A DNA stretch of 64,000 bases from an uncultured Desulfobacter sp. (GTDB taxonomy: Bacteria; Desulfobacterota; Desulfobacteria; Desulfobacterales; Desulfobacteraceae). The DNA lies in NCBI RefSeq assembly GCF_963665355.1, contig NZ_OY762229.1, forward strand, positions 4,340,001-4,404,000, written 5' to 3'. Below are positions 44,241-54,101 of this stretch, one piece after another. Numbering within the stretch: the stretch's first letter is position 1; each line of letters opens with the position of its first letter. The notes below the pieces were generated by a model. That model did not search any database and was not told the origin of the DNA. It saw only the letters and a list, made by a program, of their open reading frames with translations. The position numbers and the translations under genes are program-made.

Positions 44241-44442
44241 AAGTATTCCCTTAAAAACGATTATGGATAATTGCAAATTACATTAAAATACTTGTCAAAT
44301 ATATATGATTACATAAATTTTTTTCAATTTTTTTTCCAATTTATAAAGAAAAGAGTATTTATGTTTGACTCCATACATTGGATAAGATACCTTTGTTTGA
44401 ATTGATTCTCTTAAAAATAATTTGACATAAAAAAGCGAAAAA

Positions 44443-44886
44443 ATGAAAATTGATGAAACCAATATCAATATTATCAGAGAACTCAAAGAAGGTAAAAAAC
44501 CTTTCAAAAAAATAGCCGACAAGTTGGGCGTCACGGAAAATACAGTTCGCTCCAGGGTTCTCAAGCTCCAGGAAGAAGGTGTTCTTGAGTTCTGCGGACT
44601 TGTGGATCCGGCCAGACTGCCGGGCCACAGAAATGCAATTGTGGGCATTAAGCTGTCTGAAACAAACCTGGTGGAAAAAGGAGAGGAGATCAGCCGTCTG
44701 AAAGGTGTCATTTCCGTGTCCGTGGTCACAGGACGATATGATCTTATGGTGCAGGTTTTGTTCAAAGAGGGATTTGACCTGCTTGAATTTTACACCGACG
44801 AAGTTTCAAAAATTGACGGAATAGATTCCGTTGAGACTTTTGTGGTTTACAAGTCATACAACCTGAAAGTGCCGTACATTTTTTAA
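44443..44886 (+). CDS. Lrp/AsnC-family transcriptional regulator
   Basis: 147 residues: N-terminal winged helix (KIADKLGVTENTVRSRVLKL) and a C-terminal RAM/AsnC ligand-binding domain (GVISVSVVTGRYDLMVQVLF). Lrp-family proteins often sense amino acids. It lies between lpdA and gcvT and 39 bp before gcvT on the same strand, so control of the glycine cleavage genes, perhaps by glycine, is the simplest reading (inference). The promoter is presumably in the 202-bp gap shared with lpdA. Confidence 0.9.
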   Translation: MKIDETNINIIRELKEGKKPFKKIADKLGVTENTVRSRVLKLQEEGVLEFCGLVDPARLPGHRNAIVGIKLSETNLVEKGEEISRLKGVISVSVVTGRYDLMVQVLFKEGFDLLEFYTDEVSKIDGIDSVETFVVYKSYNLKVPYIF

Positions 44887-44925
44887 AAAATCACATTATC
44901 TTTCCCATCAGAAAGGGGCTTTTCC

Positions 44926-46170
44926 ATGAGCGATAATCTTAAAAAAACACCACTGAATGAATGGCATCGAAATGCCGGAGCCAACATGGCGGATTTTGGC
45001 GGATTTGACATGCCGCTGTGGTATGATACAGGGGTTAAAAACGAGCACATTGCCGTACTTGCCTCGGCGGGCATGTTTGATACATCTCATATGGCCTGTA
45101 TTCGTGTTCAGGGAAAAGACAGCCCTGCCCTGCTGGATTTTTGTTTTACAAGACAAATTACGGACCTGTCAGCCGGCAGGTGCATTTACGGTGCCTTTTT
45201 GGATGAACTGGGTCACTGCATTGATGACGCCATTGTCTATAAATTTTCCGACACAAGCTTTATGGTCTGCGTCAATGCGGGTATGGGGGCATCGATTGCC
45301 AGTCATCTGACGGCGCACAGCCATGGGAAATCAATAAAGATTGAGGACTTATCAAACCAACTGGCCAAAGTGGATGTCCAGGGGAAAAATGCCCTGAAAA
45401 TCGTATCCAGCCTGATCAGGGACAAAGAAAAAGTTTTTGATAAAATGCCCTACTTTTCCTTCAAAGGAAATTTGGATACCGGGGCACCCGATGCAGTAAG
45501 GCTTGTGGATGGAACTTCCGTCATTGTGTCCAGGAGCGGATACACAGGTGAATTTGGTTTTGAAATTTTCATTGCACCCGGTCAGGTTGAAAAACTGTGG
45601 TGTAATCTTCTGGATGCCGGTTCCCCCTATGCCTTAATACCATGCGGCCTTGGCGCCCGGGACTCCCTGAGGGCCGGGGCATGCCTGCCCCTGTCCCACC
45701 AGGACATCGGGCATTTCCCCTTTATAAACCATCCCTGGGAATTTGCCCTGCCCTTTACACCGGGCACCCGGCAGTTCGCCAAGACATTTTTAGGGTCCGA
45801 AAGCCTGATGAACCTTGGGCAGCAATCCTTTACCTATGCCTTTGTGGGCGATTCCCTGAGAAAGGTGAGCGCAGGTGATACAGGCCGGGTGCTCACTGAG
45901 CAGGGTGAAGACATTGGACGGGTGCTGACTTGTGCCACAGACATGGGGATTTTCTGGCACAAAGACAGAATCGTCAGCATCAACACCCCGAACCTGCCTG
46001 CCGATGTCAAAATAAAAGGCCTTGCCTGCGGATTTGTCATGGTAAACCAACCCCTTGATATGGGTACCCGGCTGACCCTTTCTGAAGGCAAACGCAAAAT
46101 AGGGGTCAGGCTTGTTTCGGATATTCGGCCGGATAGAACAGCAAGACTGGCAATGAAACATTTTATTTAG
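44926..46170 (+). CDS. gcvT: Glycine cleavage system T-protein (aminomethyltransferase)
   Basis: 414 residues. Family motifs are visible: PLNEWHRNAGANMADFGGFD, AGMFDTSHMACIRVQGKD, SRSGYTGEFGFEIFI and CGLGARDSLRAGACLPLSHQ. It transfers the aminomethyl carbon from lipoyl-GcvH to tetrahydrofolate, releasing ammonia. Slightly longer than E. coli GcvT (364). First of four gcv genes; AGAAAGGGGC precedes ATG 44926, and gcvH follows 33 bp after the stop. Confidence 0.93.
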   Translation: MSDNLKKTPLNEWHRNAGANMADFGGFDMPLWYDTGVKNEHIAVLASAGMFDTSHMACIRVQGKDSPALLDFCFTRQITDLSAGRCIYGAFLDELGHCIDDAIVYKFSDTSFMVCVNAGMGASIASHLTAHSHGKSIKIEDLSNQLAKVDVQGKNALKIVSSLIRDKEKVFDKMPYFSFKGNLDTGAPDAVRLVDGTSVIVSRSGYTGEFGFEIFIAPGQVEKLWCNLLDAGSPYALIPCGLGARDSLRAGACLPLSHQDIGHFPFINHPWEFALPFTPGTRQFAKTFLGSESLMNLGQQSFTYAFVGDSLRKVSAGDTGRVLTEQGEDIGRVLTCATDMGIFWHKDRIVSINTPNLPADVKIKGLACGFVMVNQPLDMGTRLTLSEGKRKIGVRLVSDIRPDRTARLAMKHFI

Positions 46171-46203
46171 CATTTCGGTAAAAATATTAAAAAAGGAGAG
46201 GAC

Positions 46204-46602
46204 ATGAAAGCCATAGATGAATTGTATTTCCCGTCAGACGTCAAATATACTAATGACCACGAATGGGCAAAGGTTGAAGGTGATCTGGTCAGTGTGGGTA
46301 TTTCCGACTATGCCCAGGACCAGCTTGGGGAGATTGTTTTTGTGGAACTGCCTGAAGTCGGTGACACTTTTGGTCAGGGAGATGAATTTGGCAGTGTGGA
46401 ATCAGTCAAAGCCGTATCTGAAATTTTTCTTCCTGTTTCAGGGGAAATCGTTGAGGTGAACCCGGCCCTTGAAGATTCACCGGAGCTTGTCAATACCGAC
46501 TGCTACAACAAAGGCTGGCTTGTTAAAATTAAAACCGACAATTTGTCTGAAATGGACAACCTTAAAGACCAGGCTGCATACATAGAGATGCTGAAAGGAT
46601 AA
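46204..46602 (+). CDS. gcvH: Glycine cleavage system H-protein
   Basis: 132 residues. Lipoylation site Lys69 in FGSVESVKAVSEIFLP; the hallmark DYAQDQLGEIVFVELPEVGD is present. It shuttles the aminomethyl intermediate between the P, T and L proteins. A strong AAAAAAGGAGAGG precedes ATG 46204; gcvPA starts 5 bp after the stop. Confidence 0.97.
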   Translation: MKAIDELYFPSDVKYTNDHEWAKVEGDLVSVGISDYAQDQLGEIVFVELPEVGDTFGQGDEFGSVESVKAVSEIFLPVSGEIVEVNPALEDSPELVNTDCYNKGWLVKIKTDNLSEMDNLKDQAAYIEMLKG

Positions 46603-46607
46603 ATGCC

Positions 46608-47945
46608 ATGCGTTATCTGCCGCATACCAGACAGGACATCAATCAGATGCTGGCTGTAACCGGCCACGCCGATCTGGATCAGCTGTTTGAAACCATTCCC
46701 GATTCCGCGAAAACCAAAACCGGCTTAAACCTGCCGGATTCTTTAAGCGAATGGGAGTTAAATACAACAATGGAAGAACTGGCCTCCCGGAACGCGGCAT
46801 GCAGATCATATACATGCCTGATGGGCGCCGGCTCCTATGATCATCATATTCCTGCAATTGTACCCCAACTAACTTCCAGATCAGAATTTATGACGGCCTA
46901 CACCCCCTACCAGCCCGAGGTGAGCCAGGGAACTTTGCAGGGTATCTATGAATTTCAAACCATGGTTACAAGGCTGTTGGGTATGGATATAGCCACAGCG
47001 TCCCATTACGATGGCGGCACCGCCCTGGCAGAATGCGCGTTGATTGCCCTTCGCAAATCCAAAAACACGACCAAAATCGCCGTATCAACTCTCATTCATC
47101 CCTCCCATCGCCATATTATCAAGACCTATATTGGCCCATCCGGATATGAAATGGTTGACATACCGGCAGATCAAAACGGTCTGACGGATCTGGCAGCCTT
47201 CAAATCCATGGATGGCATTGCCGGGGTGGCGGTGCAGTCTCCCAACTTTCTTGGAAACATAGAAGATCTTGGCAATTTTAAAACTGTGGCAGATGAAAAA
47301 GACTGCATATTTATTACCTCATTTACCGAGGCAATGGCCTATGGCCTTTTGAAAAGTCCTGGTCACTTTGGTGCCGACCTTGTGGCCGGAGAAGGCCAAA
47401 GCCTTGGCATTGCCAAGAGCTTTGGCGGGCCGGGTCTTGGCCTTTTAGCCGGAACACAGAAAATGATGCGCAACCTTCCGGGACGGTTTGTGGGGAAGAC
47501 CGTTGATACAAACGGCCGCAGGGGATATGTACTGACCCTTGCCACCAGGGAGCAGCATATCCGCAGGGAAAAAGCATCCTCCAACATCTGCTCCAACAAC
47601 GGACTCAATGCCATGACCGCAGCCATTTATATGGCCGCAGCCGGAAAAAACGGAATCAGGGAAATCGCCAGACTCAATCACGACAAGGCTGTCTATCTGA
47701 AAAACAAGCTTGAGGGTGCCGGGTTTAAGCCCGTGTACAGCAGTGCCTTTTTCAATGAATTTGTGATGAAAGCCCCTGCCGGATTTGCCGAGAGGCGAAG
47801 GGAAATTGCCGAAAAGCACAATATGTTTGCAGGGGTCTGCCTTGAATCCTATTATCCTGAAATGGCTGACCATTATCTTTTCTGTGCCACGGAAACCGTG
47901 TCCAGACAGGCCATGGATCTTTTGGCAAAGGAGGTGCAATCATGA
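46608..47945 (+). CDS. gcvPA: Glycine dehydrogenase (decarboxylating) subunit 1
   Basis: 445 residues, the N-terminal half of the split P-protein. RYLPHTRQDINQMLAVTG at the start and AYTPYQPEVSQGTLQGIYEF are standard. It pairs with GcvPB, whose PLP site decarboxylates glycine. The stop overlaps the gcvPB start by 4 nt (ATGA), which ensures equal synthesis. Confidence 0.96.
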   Translation: MRYLPHTRQDINQMLAVTGHADLDQLFETIPDSAKTKTGLNLPDSLSEWELNTTMEELASRNAACRSYTCLMGAGSYDHHIPAIVPQLTSRSEFMTAYTPYQPEVSQGTLQGIYEFQTMVTRLLGMDIATASHYDGGTALAECALIALRKSKNTTKIAVSTLIHPSHRHIIKTYIGPSGYEMVDIPADQNGLTDLAAFKSMDGIAGVAVQSPNFLGNIEDLGNFKTVADEKDCIFITSFTEAMAYGLLKSPGHFGADLVAGEGQSLGIAKSFGGPGLGLLAGTQKMMRNLPGRFVGKTVDTNGRRGYVLTLATREQHIRREKASSNICSNNGLNAMTAAIYMAAAGKNGIREIARLNHDKAVYLKNKLEGAGFKPVYSSAFFNEFVMKAPAGFAERRREIAEKHNMFAGVCLESYYPEMADHYLFCATETVSRQAMDLLAKEVQS

Positions 47946-49396
47946 CACAGCCAGGTGCAACCGGCCTTATTTTTAACGAACCCGAACTGTGGGAAAAAAG
48001 CCGGGAAGGCAGATGCGGCATCTCCATGCCCCGAAGTGATGTGCCCAGGGCAGACCTTGACCCGGCACTCACCACCGAGGCCCCTGATCTTCCCCAATTG
48101 TCCGAACTGGATGTCGTCCGCCATTTTACCCGTCTGTCCCAATGGAATTTTTGCATTGACTCGGGCATGTACCCCCTGGGGTCCTGCACCATGAAGTACA
48201 ATCCTAAAACCAATGAGGTTCAGGCTGCCCGTAGGGGATTTGCCGCAGCCCACCCCCTGACCGGGGATGAATTTTCCCAGGGGGCATTGAAGTTGATGTA
48301 TGAGTTGGAGCATCTGCTCGGGGAGATCACGGGATTTCCCGCCGTCACCCTGCAGCCGGCTGCAGGAGCCCATGGGGAGCTGACCGGCATGCTCATGATT
48401 CACGCCTGGCATGCCAAGCAGGGAAAACAGCGTTCAAAAATTCTGATCCCGGACTCAGCCCACGGCACCAACCCCGCATCGGCAACCCTTTGCGGGTATC
48501 AGTCCGTGAACATCAAATCAGGGCCCCGGGGGATCCTGGAACCTGAAACGGTTGCCGAAGCCATGGATGAAGATACCGCAGGCATCATGATCACCAACCC
48601 CAACACCCTTGGCCTGTTTGAGGAAAACATCAAGGAGATCTGTGACATTGTCCATGCCAAAGGCGGCCTTGTCTACGGAGATGGTGCCAATATGAATGCC
48701 GTCATGGGCATCATCAAGCCCGGCGAACTGGGCATTGATGTGCTCCATTTAAATCTTCACAAGACTTTTTCCACCCCCCATGGCGGTGGCGGCCCCGGTG
48801 CCGGGCCGGTGGCCGTGACCCGGGCTTTGAGTCCCTTTCTCCCTGTGCCCAGGGTTCAAAAGGAAAACAATACCTATTCCTTTATGACAAACTGCCCCGA
48901 CGCCATCGGTCGGATGCACACCTTTTATGGTCACTTCGGCATTATGGTCAGGGCCTTTGCCTATATTCTGTCCATGGGGGGAAACGGTCTGAAACTTGCT
49001 TCCCAACTTGCTGTGCTGAATGCCAACTACATCAAGGAAAGCCTTAAAACCACCCTGAACCTGCCCTATGACCGTCCCTGCATGCATGAATGCGTTTTTA
49101 CCGACAAAAGCGTTCGGGAACACCATATCAGTACCATGGATATGGCCAAGCGTCTTCTGGACTACGGATTTCATCCCCCCACAGTATATTTCCCCCTGGT
49201 GGTGGACGCGGCCTTTATGGTGGAACCTACGGAAACCGAATCCAAGGATGATATAGACCAGTTTATTGAGGCAGTAAAAGCCATTGTTCAAGAGGCTTCA
49301 AAGAATCCTGAAATATTGAAATCAGCACCCCACCTTCCCAAGGTGACCCGTCTGGACGAGGTGGCTGCCGCACGAAAACCCAAGCTTCAGGGGTAA
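47942..49396 (+). CDS. gcvPB: Glycine dehydrogenase (decarboxylating) subunit 2
   Basis: 484 residues. PLP lysine Lys274 in LNLHKTFSTPHGGGGPGAGP; DSGMYPLGSCTMKYNPKTNE and DSAHGTNPASATLCGYQSV are family motifs. It forms the catalytic half of the split P-protein with GcvPA. Last gene of the operon, with a terminator 30 bp downstream. In autotrophic sulfate reducers the same enzymes can run in reverse to make glycine from CO2; direction here is unknown. Confidence 0.96.
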   Translation: MTQPGATGLIFNEPELWEKSREGRCGISMPRSDVPRADLDPALTTEAPDLPQLSELDVVRHFTRLSQWNFCIDSGMYPLGSCTMKYNPKTNEVQAARRGFAAAHPLTGDEFSQGALKLMYELEHLLGEITGFPAVTLQPAAGAHGELTGMLMIHAWHAKQGKQRSKILIPDSAHGTNPASATLCGYQSVNIKSGPRGILEPETVAEAMDEDTAGIMITNPNTLGLFEENIKEICDIVHAKGGLVYGDGANMNAVMGIIKPGELGIDVLHLNLHKTFSTPHGGGGPGAGPVAVTRALSPFLPVPRVQKENNTYSFMTNCPDAIGRMHTFYGHFGIMVRAFAYILSMGGNGLKLASQLAVLNANYIKESLKTTLNLPYDRPCMHECVFTDKSVREHHISTMDMAKRLLDYGFHPPTVYFPLVVDAAFMVEPTETESKDDIDQFIEAVKAIVQEASKNPEILKSAPHLPKVTRLDEVAAARKPKLQG

Positions 49397-49426
49397 ATAA
49401 AAACATTAAGAAGCAAGGGACAAAAA

Positions 49427-49465
49427 GCCGGCTGGCCGTTTTAACTTTCTGTCAGCCGGTTTTTA
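49427..49465 (+). terminator. Rho-independent terminator of the gcv operon
   Basis: CCGGCTG (49428-49434) pairs with CAGCCGG (49453-49459), followed by a T-run, 31 bp after the gcvPB stop. Confidence 0.85.
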
Positions 49466-49573
49466 GGTATAAATCCTTTTCAAGATAACCAAGTGGTAAT
49501 CTACAACTGTATCGTTTTCAGGCAAAGTGTGATAATAATAAGGTTTAATTTAATTCAATGTAAAGGTTCCTAA

Positions 49574-50536
49574 ATGGAAAATACTGTTGACCAAGAGAAC
49601 CCCACAAATGCCCGAAAACTAACCAAGAAAGACTTTTTGATTCCCGCAGGAAAAACCAGGGTCAGCACCTCAAAAGCCCTGGTCAAATCTGATCCTATTC
49701 AGAGCTACCTTAATGAAATCAACCGATATAAACTTCTAACCCGGGAGCAGGAAATAGAATTGGGCCGACGGATTCAGGAAGATAACGACCAGGAAGCCGC
49801 CTATATAATGACCACTTCCAACTTGCGCCTGGTGGTAAAAATTGCTTTGGAATTTCAACGTATCTGGATGCAGAACCTTCTTGATCTCATCCAGGAGGGC
49901 AATATTGGCCTTGTCCGGGCCGTAAAAAAATTTGACCCGTATAAAAATGTCAAATTTTCATATTATGCATCCTTTTGGATCAAGGCGTATATTCTTAAGT
50001 TCATCATGGATAACTGGAGAATGGTCAAAATCGGGACCACCCAGGGACAGCGCAAGCTGTTCTTCAGATTGAAAAAAGAGAAACAAAGACTTATTGAGCA
50101 GGGCTTTGATCCCAAACCCAAGCTGCTGTCCCAGCGCCTGGGCGTATCTGAACAGGAAGTGGTGGATATGGACCAGCGACTGGCCAACTGGGATCTTTCC
50201 CTGGATGAACCACTTAAAGATGAATCCAATACCGAGCGTATTGAATTTATTAATGTTGATTCGGATACCAGCGAGGACCGCCTTGCCAAAAAAGAGATAG
50301 AAGATATCCTGTATACCAAGGTTGATCAGTTTAAACTGTCCCTCAATGAACGGGAACTGGATATTTTTGAGCGCAGAATCTTTTCCGATTCCCCCGAAAC
50401 CCTGCAGGAAATAGGTGAAGCGTACAACATATCAAGGGAACGGGTCCGGCAAATTGAAAACAATATCATAAAAAAAATGAAGGCATTTTTTAAAAAAGAT
50501 ATGCCGGATTTTGACATGTATGACCATGACCAATAA
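49574..50536 (+). CDS. rpoH: RNA polymerase sigma factor RpoH (sigma-32)
   Basis: 320 residues. Region 1.2/2 (SDPIQSYLNEINRYKLLTRE; SNLRLVVKIALEF; LLDLIQEGNIGLVRAVKKFD; FSYYASFWIKAYIL) and region 4.2 (ETLQEIGEAYNISRERVRQI) are complete. QRKLFFRLKKEK (159-170) is the RpoH box that separates heat-shock sigmas from other group 3 factors. It should direct heat-shock transcription. First gene of a plus-strand run continuing to 56306; the next start is 37 bp downstream. Confidence 0.92.
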   Translation: MENTVDQENPTNARKLTKKDFLIPAGKTRVSTSKALVKSDPIQSYLNEINRYKLLTREQEIELGRRIQEDNDQEAAYIMTTSNLRLVVKIALEFQRIWMQNLLDLIQEGNIGLVRAVKKFDPYKNVKFSYYASFWIKAYILKFIMDNWRMVKIGTTQGQRKLFFRLKKEKQRLIEQGFDPKPKLLSQRLGVSEQEVVDMDQRLANWDLSLDEPLKDESNTERIEFINVDSDTSEDRLAKKEIEDILYTKVDQFKLSLNERELDIFERRIFSDSPETLQEIGEAYNISRERVRQIENNIIKKMKAFFKKDMPDFDMYDHDQ

Positions 50537-50573
50537 TGGTCGTTTCCCAAGAGTTTAAAAAGGTGTGCCGTCC

Positions 50574-52334
50574 ATGAAACACATTGCAGTGTGTGCCCTG
50601 GCCCTGGTTTCAGTCCTAAGCGTATTCTTTTTTTCAGGCTGTATCAGGCAGTCGCCGACTCCCGACTCCGGACAAACCAGCAGCCCGGATATTGCGGACC
50701 AGGATTCTGATTGGGACCAGGAGAGTGATTTAAAGGCTCCGTACTATTATCTCCTGGCCCGGATTTACGATCAAAAAAATGAACCCCATCAAGCTCAAAA
50801 AGCCTTGGAAAAGGCCATTGAAAAAGACCCGGAATCCTGTTTCCTGCGACGCGAATACATTATTTGCCTGCAAAAACAGAAAAAATCACACCTGGCCTTT
50901 GAACTTGCCCAAAGTCTGGCAGAAGAATATCCGGAAGATGTTGAAAATCTGCTCCTGCTTGCCCGATTGAAAAAAGGAGATGATGAAGACATGCCCCTCC
51001 TGCTGGAGCAGATCCTGAAACTGGCTCCCGAGGATAAAGAGACCTTTTTACGGCTGGGCAAGGTGTATATGGATGAGGGCATGACCCAGAAAGCCCTGAA
51101 TCTGTTTTCCAGGATGGCAACCATATTTCCCGACTATTATGTTGCCCATTTCTACCTGGCAGAGAACCAGCGAATGGCCGACCAGCCTGCCGCGGCCAGG
51201 GATTCTTATCTTAAAACCCTTGAACTTGAACCTGACCTTCTGGAACCTAAGTTCCGGCTGGTGGACGTGTACAAAGCCATGGGTGAAGAAAAACACAAGA
51301 CAGAAATCATAAAGGTGCTTAAAGAGATTCTGGACTCTGCGCCCACAGATGAGCGGGCCTTGATAGAACTTGGCCTGATCTATTTCAACACCAAGAATTT
51401 TAAAAAAGCCGATGACATGTTTGCCGCACTTGGCAAGGAAGTCCGAAAAAATTCCGACCTGGTGGTAACTATTGCCCAGATCCTGATACCGGATAATAGA
51501 TACCAGGATGCTGTCACGGCCCTGTCCCATGTCAGAAAATCCGTTCCCGGGAACGCCAATATTAATTTTTTCCTGGGCATGGCCTATGAAGGGTTGAAAA
51601 AACCGGACAAGGCCATTGAGTATTACCTTAAAGTCACACCCGATCATCCCCAGTATAAAAAAACAATTCTGAGCATTGCTTTTCTATACAGGGATATCAA
51701 CCGTACGAAAGAGGCCATCCAGTTTCTTGAACAGCATCACAGGCAAAGCCCGGCAGACATTGATATCACCACTTACCTGGCGTCATTTTACGAGGATGAC
51801 AACCGCCACGATATCGCGGTGACAATGCTGCAAAGCGCATTGAAACAGACGCCTAAAAATACGGCCCTTCTGTTCAAACTTGGCGCTATCCAGGATAGCG
51901 GGGGACAGCGCCAGGAAAGCATTGAAACCATGAAAACCATTATCAGACTGGATCCCAAACATGCGTCGGCCCTTAATTACCTGGGATATACCTATGCTGA
52001 AATGGGCATTCATCTGGATCAGGCTCTGGAACTGGTTCAACGGGCCCATGAGATCCGCCCTGAAGACGGCTACATCACAGACAGCCTGGGATGGGTTTAT
52101 TTTAAAAAACAGGAATATGAAAAGGCTGTTGCCTACCTTGAAAAAGCTGTAGAACTGTCTGACTATGAAACCGTGATTGCCGCCCACCTGGCAGATGCCT
52201 ACCTTAAAACCGGACAGGAAAAAAAGGCCATCGCCATGTATCAAACAGCCCTTGATCATGCCCGAAAGGATCAGGAAAAAGAGATTCTGGAGATTAAGGA
52301 AAAACTGAAAAAACTGAATAACTCCGGGAAATGA
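50574..52334 (+). CDS. TPR-repeat lipoprotein
   Basis: 586 residues from ATG 50574 (AAAAAGG upstream; a GTG three codons earlier is less likely). Lipoprotein signal with lipobox FFSGC, lipid on Cys23. The rest is an array of tetratricopeptide repeats (for example AEMGIHLDQALELVQRAHEI and EYEKAVAYLEKAVEL) forming a superhelical scaffold, probably on the periplasmic face of a membrane. Partners are unknown. The stop overlaps the next lipoprotein start by 4 nt, suggesting the two work together at the envelope. Confidence 0.85.
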   Translation: MKHIAVCALALVSVLSVFFFSGCIRQSPTPDSGQTSSPDIADQDSDWDQESDLKAPYYYLLARIYDQKNEPHQAQKALEKAIEKDPESCFLRREYIICLQKQKKSHLAFELAQSLAEEYPEDVENLLLLARLKKGDDEDMPLLLEQILKLAPEDKETFLRLGKVYMDEGMTQKALNLFSRMATIFPDYYVAHFYLAENQRMADQPAAARDSYLKTLELEPDLLEPKFRLVDVYKAMGEEKHKTEIIKVLKEILDSAPTDERALIELGLIYFNTKNFKKADDMFAALGKEVRKNSDLVVTIAQILIPDNRYQDAVTALSHVRKSVPGNANINFFLGMAYEGLKKPDKAIEYYLKVTPDHPQYKKTILSIAFLYRDINRTKEAIQFLEQHHRQSPADIDITTYLASFYEDDNRHDIAVTMLQSALKQTPKNTALLFKLGAIQDSGGQRQESIETMKTIIRLDPKHASALNYLGYTYAEMGIHLDQALELVQRAHEIRPEDGYITDSLGWVYFKKQEYEKAVAYLEKAVELSDYETVIAAHLADAYLKTGQEKKAIAMYQTALDHARKDQEKEILEIKEKLKKLNNSGK

Positions 52335-53134
52335 CTGAGACTTATCTGAATTTTCGATATTTACGACACCCCAGATTCAGGCGTTCAGGCCCTGGTATTA
52401 TTACCGTACTCCTTTTTGCTGCCATGATGACAGGGCCGGGCTGCACCCTGCTTGGACCTCAGCTTCAAAAACAGACAAACCCCCAGGCTGAAAATATTGT
52501 CAACCGCATCCAGGCATTTAATGAACAGGTTTTAACATCCAGGGGCACGGGCGAACTGATCCTGAACCGGGGTCTGAGGAATGAAACTTATAAAATCGCC
52601 TGGGCTGCCCAGTCACCCAACCGGCTGCGCATGACCCTGCTCATGTCAGGTCATCCTGTTGAAACCATTGCCTCCACCGGCCAGTGGGTCACCTTTGTCT
52701 CCCATACCGGTGCCCACAAACCCCATTCAGCAGTATCTTCGGACCCGGACCTTGGATCTTATATCAATATCCCGTTGCATCTGTCTGAACTGGTCAGCCT
52801 TCTTCTTGGAAAGGTACCGAAACGCCCCTTTGACCGGGCCTGGACTATTCCTGAAAAGCCGGATACCGTTTTTGCTTCACAATCCTTTTCCCCGGAAATC
52901 CAGGAATTTGTTACGGACGAAACCGGAAGAACCACCAGGTACAGGGTGCTGGACAAAAAGATGAATATGATTTTCGGAATATGGTATTCCCATTTTTACA
53001 TTTGCGATAGTTTCACTGTACCCGGGGTGATAACCATAAAAGACGGGCATATAGGGAGTATGGAGATTTCCTTGAAAAATCTTCACCTCAATATTCCTGT
53101 AAAAGAATCCGTATTCAGGTTGACAGGATCATGA
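52331..53134 (+). CDS. LolB-like outer-membrane lipoprotein candidate
   Basis: 267 residues. A long N-terminal segment with Arg residues, then a hydrophobic stretch ending in TGPGCTLLG, a non-ideal lipobox (Cys38). The body is rich in beta strands, with FNEQVLTSRGTGELIL and WAAQSPNRLRMTLLMSGHPV resembling the LolB/DUF4292 unclosed barrel that receives lipoproteins at the outer membrane. Identity is weak by eye. Translationally coupled (4-nt overlap) to the TPR lipoprotein gene. Confidence 0.6.
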   Translation: MTETYLNFRYLRHPRFRRSGPGIITVLLFAAMMTGPGCTLLGPQLQKQTNPQAENIVNRIQAFNEQVLTSRGTGELILNRGLRNETYKIAWAAQSPNRLRMTLLMSGHPVETIASTGQWVTFVSHTGAHKPHSAVSSDPDLGSYINIPLHLSELVSLLLGKVPKRPFDRAWTIPEKPDTVFASQSFSPEIQEFVTDETGRTTRYRVLDKKMNMIFGIWYSHFYICDSFTVPGVITIKDGHIGSMEISLKNLHLNIPVKESVFRLTGS

Positions 53135-53197
53135 AGATGAACATAATTAGTACGTTTTATTATTACCTAAACCTTATTAAGGAGATAAATATAACTC

Positions 53198-54097
53198 ATG
53201 ATTCACAAAAGCGTTGACCAGGCCCAAAAATCAAGCAGCTGCTCCCAGCAAAGTTGTCCGTCCCAGCAAAAAGCCCAAAATGACGCGGCAAGCCAGCAAA
53301 GAGAAATGGAAGCAATGATCAAGTCCAATCTGGGCAAAATCAAGCATAAAATATTTGTTCTGTCCGGCAAAGGCGGCGTGGGTAAAAGCTCTGTATCCGC
53401 AAACCTTGCAGCCACCCTTGCTAAAAAAGGATATAAAACAGGCCTTATGGACGTGGATGTACATGGTCCGTCCATTGCCCAGATGTTTGATATGAAGGAG
53501 CTTTTGGATATTGACCCAGACAGTAAACTGCTGTTACCCCAGCAGATTAACGAGAACCTTAAGGTGGTGACTGTCCAGGCGTTGATGCAGGACAAGGACC
53601 AGGCCATTATTTGGAGAGGCCCTGCAAAAACCGGTATGATCAAGCAGTTTGTGGGGTCAGTGCTCTGGGGAAATCTGGATTTTCTTGTCATTGACGCCCC
53701 TCCGGGTACAGGTGATGAACCCCTCACAGTAGTCCAGACCATCCCCGACGCCAAGGGAATTATCGTCACCACCCCCCAGGAAGTCGCCCTGGCAGATATC
53801 CGCAAATCCATCTCATTTTGCAAAACCGTTAAAATGGAAACCCTTGGTATCCTGGAAAACATGGCCGGCTTCACCTGCCCGCACTGCAATCAGCACATTG
53901 ATCTGTTCAAAAGCGGCGGCGGAGAAAAAACCGCCAATGCCCAGGGCTTAAACTTCCTGGGCTCCATCCCCTTTGACACAAGAGTTGTGGAATCAGGTGA
54001 CGACGGTGTTCCCATTATGATGTATGAGGCAGACGGCCCCTTTAAACAGGCATTCACAAAGGTTGTGGACAATATCCTCAAACAGCTTGAAGGATGA
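53198..54097 (+). CDS. Mrp/NBP35-family Fe-S cluster carrier ATPase
   Basis: 299 residues. Deviant Walker A LSGKGGVGKSS (55-65), Walker B-like DAPPGTGDEPLTV, and the cluster-binding CPHC (Cys227, Cys230). These proteins hold a bridging [4Fe-4S] cluster as dimers and deliver it to apoproteins. The 45-residue N-terminal tail is Gln/Ser-rich and carries Cys15 and Cys20 (SSCSQQSCPS), reminiscent of the extra N-terminal cysteines of NBP35. The weak ribosome-binding site GGAGA is 13 bp before ATG 53198. The next gene starts at the stop. Confidence 0.92.
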   Translation: MIHKSVDQAQKSSSCSQQSCPSQQKAQNDAASQQREMEAMIKSNLGKIKHKIFVLSGKGGVGKSSVSANLAATLAKKGYKTGLMDVDVHGPSIAQMFDMKELLDIDPDSKLLLPQQINENLKVVTVQALMQDKDQAIIWRGPAKTGMIKQFVGSVLWGNLDFLVIDAPPGTGDEPLTVVQTIPDAKGIIVTTPQEVALADIRKSISFCKTVKMETLGILENMAGFTCPHCNQHIDLFKSGGGEKTANAQGLNFLGSIPFDTRVVESGDDGVPIMMYEADGPFKQAFTKVVDNILKQLEG

Positions 54098-54101
54098 CGA
54101 G

